Source of the DNA: Chloroflexota bacterium
Lineage (GTDB): Bacteria > Chloroflexota > Anaerolineae > Anaerolineales > DRMV01
Assembly (NCBI GenBank): GCA_013153135.1
Contig: JAADFA010000007.1
Location: forward strand, 1 to 8,822
DNA: 8,822 nucleotides
Direction: 5' to 3'
Shown: positions 5,724-8,822 of the stretch, in pieces
Numbering within the stretch: position 1 is the stretch's first letter
Layout: every line of letters begins with the position of its first letter
Position numbers and translations under genes: made by a program
Notes under the pieces: generated by a model
Seen by the model: the letters and a program-made list of their open reading frames with translations, nothing else
Databases searched by the model: none
What the model was told of the DNA's origin: nothing

Positions 5724-6236
5724 TCAGTCTAGCTGCACCAGAGGCTCGCCTTGGGCCACGGATTGCCCTGCCTGGACGAAGACCGCGCTCACCCGACCGT
5801 CGCGTGGGGCTTTGATTTCGTTTTGCATCTTCATGGACTCCAGAATGAGCAATACGTCGCCCTTGGCTACCTCCTGATCGGGCTCGACTTTGACCTCGAC
5901 CACCAGGCCGGGCATGGGCGACTTGATGCGCACCGTGCGACGGTCCTCCCGGGCTACGCCTGCCTGGGCGCGCAACCGTCGTTCTTCCTCATCTTCGACC
6001 AACACCTCATAGAGCCGGCCGCGTAACAACACGTGCCACAGCGATGCCTCATCGCCTGGGTGCACGCTCACCTCAAAGGAGCGGCCTGATGCGAGGATGG
6101 AATAAATTGGGTAACCGCCAATAGCGGTGAAGTCCACTTCATAGTCTTGGCCGTTGATCTTGATGTGATGTTCATCCAAAATTTCGATGCGATACGTTCG
6201 GTCGCCGATGGTTGCGATATAGACCTTCACGCTCAT
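5724..6236 (-). CDS. Biotin/lipoyl attachment domain protein (biotin carboxyl carrier-like)
   Basis: A 170-residue protein whose C-terminal half (about 101-170) is a biotinyl domain. SPMPGLVVEVKVE opens it, and ESMKM at 133-137 gives K136 as the expected biotinylated lysine. The domain closes with a mirrored GQSVAQGEPLVQL hammerhead half. The N-terminal half resembles the linker seen before the biotinyl domain in acyl-CoA (acetyl/propionyl) carboxylase alpha subunits, here as a separate protein. It would carry CO2 between a biotin carboxylase and a carboxyltransferase, neither of which is in the window. GGGAGG lies 4 bases before the start. The start overlaps the rluB stop as ATGA (6233-6236), a sign of translational coupling. 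A lipoyl carrier is less likely because of the ExMKM context. Confidence 0.92.
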   Translation of the reverse strand: MSVKVYIATIGDRTYRIEILDEHHIKINGQDYEVDFTAIGGYPIYSILASGRSFEVSVHPGDEASLWHVLLRGRLYEVLVEDEEERRLRAQAGVAREDRRTVRIKSPMPGLVVEVKVEPDQEVAKGDVLLILESMKMQNEIKAPRDGRVSAVFVQAGQSVAQGEPLVQLD

Positions 6237-7018
6237 GATGCCTCCCGACGCCGTCGCAGGTATGCACGCCGCGCAGCCTGTTGGCCGTTCTCACTGTCCA
6301 GGCCCGCGGCGCGTTTGAGGGCCTTGACTTCCTTATCAGTCAGGTAGCGCCACTGGCCGACTCCTACGTTTCTTAACCGCAAAGGACCGATGCGGGTGCG
6401 GATCAAACGCACGACGGGTAGCCCGATGGTCCGGCACATTTCGCGAATCTGACGCTTTTTGCCCTCGGTGAGGATGATGCGCAGCCACGCACCCTTGCCT
6501 TGACGCTTGAGGATTTCGACTTGAGCGGGACGGGTGCGCGTGCCATCGGGCAAGACGATGCCGTAGCGAAAGGCTTTGAGCTGCTTTTCATCAGGCACCT
6601 TGGCCACTAAAACCCGGTATTCTTTCTCATGGCCGTAGCGGGGGTGCATGAGCCGGTTGGCCAGGTCGCCGTCGTTGGTGAGCAGGACCAGGCCCTCGCT
6701 TTCCAGGTCCAGCCGCCCCACGGGAAAGAGCCGATGGGGCACGGGCACCAGGTCGCGCAGGGTGCGGTGTTTGGGGTCGGGTTCCATGGTCGAGAGCACC
6801 CAGCGGGGTTTGTTCACCATAATGTACACTGGTTCTTCCACCAGGCGGACTCGTTGTCCGTCCACTCGGATGTCGTCTTTGAGGGGGTCGGCCTTCATGC
6901 CGAGCCGTGCGACCTGGCCGTTGACCGTCACGCGGCCTTGTTGGATGAGCTCCTCGCATTTGCGCCGAGAGCACAAGCCTGCTCGGGCCAAAATCTTCTG
7001 CAAACGTTCTTCGGCCAT
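6233..7018 (-). CDS. rluB: 23S rRNA pseudouridine synthase, RsuA/RluB family
   Basis: Isomerises a uridine in rRNA to pseudouridine. Of its 261 residues, an S4 RNA-binding domain takes about 1-60 (LQKILARAGLCSRRKCEELI, then VTVNG and IRVDG). The catalytic domain follows from about 64: NKPRWVLST at 69-77, the catalytic motif GRLDLESEGLVLLTNDG at 101-117 with D104 as nucleophile, and KKRQIREMC. A basic tail ends the protein. It matches RluB/RsuA rather than RluA because of the N-terminal S4 plus GRLDxxxxG pattern. RluB (U2605 in E. coli) is the likeliest member, but RsuA or RluE/F cannot be excluded. The start at 7018 has AGGAGGTG 5 bases upstream; an in-frame GTG at 7039 has none. It lies 36 bases after the UPF0316 gene and couples to the biotinyl gene by an ATGA overlap. 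Confidence 0.92.
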   Translation of the reverse strand: MAEERLQKILARAGLCSRRKCEELIQQGRVTVNGQVARLGMKADPLKDDIRVDGQRVRLVEEPVYIMVNKPRWVLSTMEPDPKHRTLRDLVPVPHRLFPVGRLDLESEGLVLLTNDGDLANRLMHPRYGHEKEYRVLVAKVPDEKQLKAFRYGIVLPDGTRTRPAQVEILKRQGKGAWLRIILTEGKKRQIREMCRTIGLPVVRLIRTRIGPLRLRNVGVGQWRYLTDKEVKALKRAAGLDSENGQQAARRAYLRRRREAS

Positions 7019-7023
7019 GGGTA

Positions 7024-7031
7024 CACCTCCT
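7024..7031 (-). promoter_or_regulatory. Ribosome binding site fixing the rluB start
   Basis: Read on the minus strand this is AGGAGGTG, ending 5 bases before ATG 7018. It rules for MAEERLQK as the N-terminus and against the GTG start seven codons earlier. Confidence 0.85.
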
Positions 7032-7054
7032 CGGGTCACGGGGCCATCACGCGG

Positions 7055-7582
7055 TTATGTTGGCCGCGTAGAGCGGAAATAGCCTCGCCGCGGGGTGCGG
7101 ATCTCTTCGACAGTGATAAACGCATTAGGGTCAACGGCTTGCGCGAGGCGTTGTACCTCGTCCACATCCCGCCGTGGCACCGCCACTTCGAGCATTGCCA
7201 CCGTGCCCGCGCGGCCCCGTGCAGGGATCTCGGTTACCGCGAAGCCGTGTTCGCGCAGCGCGGCCGCAATGCTTGCGCCTTTGGTCGGGCTCACGATACG
7301 TACGTAACTATACCCCAAGGCTAGCCGGCCCTCAAGCCACATCCCCAAAACGGTGCCCGTCGCGTAACCGCTGGCGTACGCGATGAACTCGATGGGGTGG
7401 TCCGCACCGGTGAGCACTTGGCGCACCGCGAGCACGAAGACCAGGGATTGGAAGAAGCTGAGCACCCATGCGATGCCGCGGTACCCGCGAAACAGCACCA
7501 ACATGCGCAGGGTGCCGAGGGAAACGTCGATCAAACGCAATCCGAAGACAACGGCCGCGTTGAGCCAAAGCATGGTAGACAT
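7055..7582 (-). CDS. UPF0316 membrane protein (DUF5698 + DUF2179)
   Basis: 175 residues. Three hydrophobic segments are visible at about 4-30, 35-57 and 63-85, carrying the family marks SLGTLRMLVLFRG (21-33), FIAYASGYATG (66-76) and LEGRLALG (83-90). A soluble C-terminal DUF2179-type domain follows (about 92-170), with HGFAVTEIPARGRAG at 112-126 and DPNAFITVEEIR at 151-162. No biochemical function is established that I know of; the DUF2179 domain suggests ligand sensing on the cytoplasmic side. The open frame extends upstream to 7735, but AGGGGGTG at 7587-7594 sits 4 bases before ATG 7582, and the upstream 51 codons look non-coding and overlap the HD gene start. It is first in the four-gene operon. 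Confidence 0.87.
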   Translation of the reverse strand: MSTMLWLNAAVVFGLRLIDVSLGTLRMLVLFRGYRGIAWVLSFFQSLVFVLAVRQVLTGADHPIEFIAYASGYATGTVLGMWLEGRLALGYSYVRIVSPTKGASIAAALREHGFAVTEIPARGRAGTVAMLEVAVPRRDVDEVQRLAQAVDPNAFITVEEIRTPRRGYFRSTRPT

Positions 7583-7625
7583 CCTGCACCCCCTGACGAG
7601 GCGAGTGGCCCCTTGGGCTAGGGGA

Positions 7626-7634
7626 ATGATACCA
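7626..7634 (-). promoter_or_regulatory. Extended -10 promoter candidate for the minus-strand operon
   Basis: On the minus strand TGGTATCAT occupies 7634 to 7626: TATCAT preceded by TG one base upstream, an extended -10. Nothing like TTGACA sits 17 bases further up. It would start transcription about 35 bases before the UPF0316 ATG. It lies back to back with the HD gene promoter. Confidence 0.4.
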
Positions 7635-7653
7635 GCCTTCGTACCGTCCTCGG

Positions 7654-7661
7654 GGTACAAT
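7654..7661 (+). promoter_or_regulatory. -10 candidate for the HD-domain gene
   Basis: GGTACAAT, the same octamer as at 171-178 and 2797-2804, with TACAAT at 7656-7661 and ATG 67 bases on. No -35 box is apparent. It overlaps a short inverted repeat, GTACC (7641-7645) / GGTAC (7654-7658), which could be an operator or chance. Confidence 0.45.
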
Positions 7662-7671
7662 GAGCACGGCT

Positions 7672-7699
7672 CGCGCGGGTTGGCACCGCTGCCCGCGCG
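7672..7699 (+). promoter_or_regulatory. 5' leader hairpin of the HD-domain gene
   Basis: CGCGCGGG (7672-7679) and CCCGCGCG (7692-7699) form a perfect 8-bp stem with a 12-base loop. It would lie at the very 5' end of the transcript (start predicted near 7668) and ends 15 bases before the AGGAGG at 7715. It has no T tract, so it is not a standard terminator; mRNA stabilisation or a regulatory role are the options. Confidence 0.45.
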
Positions 7700-7728
7700 G
7701 CCATCTCCCCGGCTAGGAGGATGGAGCA

Positions 7729-8565
7729 ATGACAACCCAACCCCAAGAGACCCTACCTCGAGGCATACCCAAAGCCGAAGCCCGCTTTCGGGTGCACGTG
7801 CCCGATGCGCGCAATCCCAAGCTGCAGCGGTTTATGGAGGCTGTGCGTGCGGATGCAGAGCTGTACATGTATTGGCAGGCGCAGAACGTGAACGCGATCA
7901 CCCGTTTGGGGATGACGGACCACGGGCCGGTGCACGTGCACATTGTGGCCAACCTTGCGTTGCAACTCTTGCGCATGTTGGTCGCGCGCGGGGTACAACC
8001 CAGCATTGTGCGCGATTACGACCTTACCGTGGAGGATGCAGAAGTGGTGGTGGTTGCGGCTGCGCTGTTGCACGATATTGGCATGAGCATTCATCGAGTC
8101 AATCACGAGGAATACAGCTTGATTTTGGCCGATCGCAAGCTGGTGGATCTGCTGCCGGTGGTGTATCCGGATCCGGCCGTGCGCGCGGTGGTGCATGCGG
8201 AAGTATTGCACGCGATCATCGCCCATCGGCGGGATGGGAAACCGTTGACGTTGGAAGCGGGGGTTGTGCGTGTAGCCGACGCGCTGGATATGGCTCAGGG
8301 ACGCTCCCGCATCCCCTTTGAGCGCGGCGCGATCAACATTCATTCGGTCTCGGCCATGGCTGTGGAGAAGGTGAGCCTAGCCCAGGGCGAAGGCAAGCCC
8401 ATCCGGGTGGATATTGTGCTGCGCAATTCGGCCGGTATCTTTCAGGTGGATTCGCTGCTCAAAGAAAAGCTGCGCGGCTCGGGGCTGGAGCCATACGTGG
8501 AGGTGGTCGCCCACGTGGAAGGCCAGCAAGAGGCGCCGTTGGTGCAGACGTACGTTCTTGGATAG
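7729..8565 (+). CDS. HD domain metal-dependent phosphohydrolase
   Basis: 278 residues. The HD superfamily signature is complete: DHGPVHVH at 64-71 (H65/H69), ALLHDIGMS at 112-120 with the H115-D116 doublet, further histidines at 122, 126, 156, 161 and 166, and D184 in RVADALDMAQGRSRIPF (181-197). These would bind one or two metals and cleave a phosphoester. The N-terminal 45 residues and the C-terminal domain (about 200-278, mixed alpha/beta by eye) are not ones I recognise. The HIHR-like spacing between H115-D116 and H122 is not the HD-GYP type, so a cyclic-di-GMP role is not supported. AGGAGG at 7715-7720 lies 8 bases before the ATG; the out-of-frame ATG at 7721 is too close to it. The gene stands alone, divergent from the UPF0316 operon. 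The substrate is unknown. Confidence 0.88.
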   Translation: MTTQPQETLPRGIPKAEARFRVHVPDARNPKLQRFMEAVRADAELYMYWQAQNVNAITRLGMTDHGPVHVHIVANLALQLLRMLVARGVQPSIVRDYDLTVEDAEVVVVAAALLHDIGMSIHRVNHEEYSLILADRKLVDLLPVVYPDPAVRAVVHAEVLHAIIAHRRDGKPLTLEAGVVRVADALDMAQGRSRIPFERGAINIHSVSAMAVEKVSLAQGEGKPIRVDIVLRNSAGIFQVDSLLKEKLRGSGLEPYVEVVAHVEGQQEAPLVQTYVLG

Positions 8566-8602
8566 CCCTTCGCTCGTCCTTTTACGGAGACGCTGATGAC
8601 GA

Positions 8603-8760
8603 GTGCAGGCCAATCTCGTAGCCGCCCATGCCGCGGGCGGATGGGCGCGGCCATGGCCCGCGGGCGGCGAAACCCGCTCGCTATCCTCGCCATCCTATGC
8701 GTTCCGCGCATTGGCCGGATGATTCGCGCGCAATTTTGTACTAGCCGCGGGCTTCCAGCC
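8603..8760 (-). repeat. Dispersed intergenic repeat, right copy, inverted relative to 1-131
   Basis: The reverse complement matches 1-131 with four mismatches, plus 27 extra bases. The extra segment is bounded by the 10-mer CCGCGGGCGG at 8631-8640 and 8658-8667 (period 27), so the length difference is explained by gain or loss of one unit between direct repeats. As in the left copy, the GGCTGGAAGCC end points away from the gene block and the GTGCAGG end points towards it. Confidence 0.9.
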
Positions 8761-8765
8761 CGCGG
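8745..8765. repeat. REP-like palindrome, unit 1
   Basis: CCGCGGGCT and AGCCCGCGG are perfect 9-bp arms around a TCC loop. It forms the outer edge of the right repeat copy and corresponds to the sequence at base 1 of the window. Confidence 0.75.
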
Positions 8766-8794
8766 CGGGGCGGCACGCGGACGCGGCCATGACA

Positions 8795-8817
8795 CGCGGA
8801 CTTCCAGCCTGCGGCGG
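8795..8817. repeat. REP-like palindrome, unit 2 (direct repeat of unit 1)
   Basis: Matches 8746-8768 at 21 of 23 bases, 49 bases downstream. The two changes weaken the hairpin. It suggests a run of such units continuing past the window. Confidence 0.65.
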
Positions 8818-8822
8818 CGCCC

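Larger units (their letters stand above)
8596..8822 (+). other. Open frame running off the window, almost wholly repeat
   Basis: GGAG (8586-8589) lies 6 bases before ATG 8596, and this frame stays open to the last base (75 codons, no stop). Only the first seven bases precede the repeat that begins at 8603. The rest would translate repeat DNA into an Arg-, Gly- and Ala-rich peptide. It is either a spurious frame in GC-rich DNA or the start of a gene cut by the repeat. I do not recognise any protein in it. Confidence 0.2.

Noticed and set aside
7019..7039. GTG start at 7039 for rluB
   Set aside because: No ribosome binding site before it; ATG 7018 has AGGAGGTG at ideal spacing and gives the usual S4-domain N-terminus.
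7583..7735. 51-codon upstream extension of the UPF0316 gene
   Set aside because: The added residues look like translated intergenic DNA, overlap the HD gene start, and bypass a good ribosome binding site at 7587-7594.
7383..8321. 312-codon plus-strand open frame over the UPF0316 and HD genes
   Set aside because: It is antisense to one and out of frame with the other; composition is low-complexity and no motif is recognisable.
1..8760. Composite transposon flanked by inverted repeats
   Set aside because: No transposase or integrase lies inside, cargo is housekeeping, and the repeats resemble intergenic palindromic elements rather than insertion sequences.
8745..8817. CRISPR-like repeats at the right edge
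   Set aside because: Only two units are visible, they are diverged and palindromic, the spacing sequence is itself GC-rich and repeat-like, and no cas gene is present.

Overview
The window is ordinary bacterial chromosome, GC-rich and densely coding, with bacterial promoters and strong AGGAGG-type ribosome binding sites. The gene set (two-domain L25/CTC, a lone biotinyl-domain protein, a UPF0316 membrane protein, an NTF2-domain class B penicillin-binding protein lipoprotein) and the GGCTGGAAGCC-type intergenic palindromes suggest a Chloroflexota-like, possibly thermophilic bacterium. That assignment is inference; no rRNA or other phylogenetic marker was available to confirm it.

Layout. Bases 1-131 are one copy of a dispersed repeat whose inverted partner lies at 8603-8760. 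A good sigma-70 type promoter (150-178) and a folded leader (205-256) precede rplY (ribosomal protein L25/CTC, 266-910), which ends at a clear intrinsic terminator. A plus-strand run follows: yjjX (ITP/XTP phosphatase), hisB (overlapping yjjX by 47 bases) and maf (nucleotide pyrophosphatase). A promoter inside the end of maf leads into a lipoprotein class B penicillin-binding protein (2862-5081). This meets, tail to tail with a 4-base overlap, a four-gene minus-strand operon transcribed UPF0316 -> rluB -> biotinyl-domain protein -> CYTH protein (7582 down to 5078). Divergent from that operon is an HD-domain phosphohydrolase (7729-8565). The window closes with the second repeat copy and further palindromic units.

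How the genes work together. There is no pathway cluster. The genes serve translation (L25, RluB), nucleotide-pool cleaning (YjjX, Maf), histidine synthesis (HisB) and cell-wall synthesis (the PBP), with three phosphate or carboxylase-related proteins of unknown partner (CYTH, HD, biotinyl carrier).

The most notable signal is in the rplY leader. It can fold into a helix - 6x6 internal loop - helix whose loop bases (AGGGUA opposite GAGAGG) match bacterial 5S rRNA loop E (AUGGUA opposite GAGAGU) at 10 of 12 positions in the same register. Loop E is the binding site of the very protein this gene encodes. The outer part of the same stem pairs with the Shine-Dalgarno GAGG, so the arrangement reads as an autoregulatory 5S mimic.
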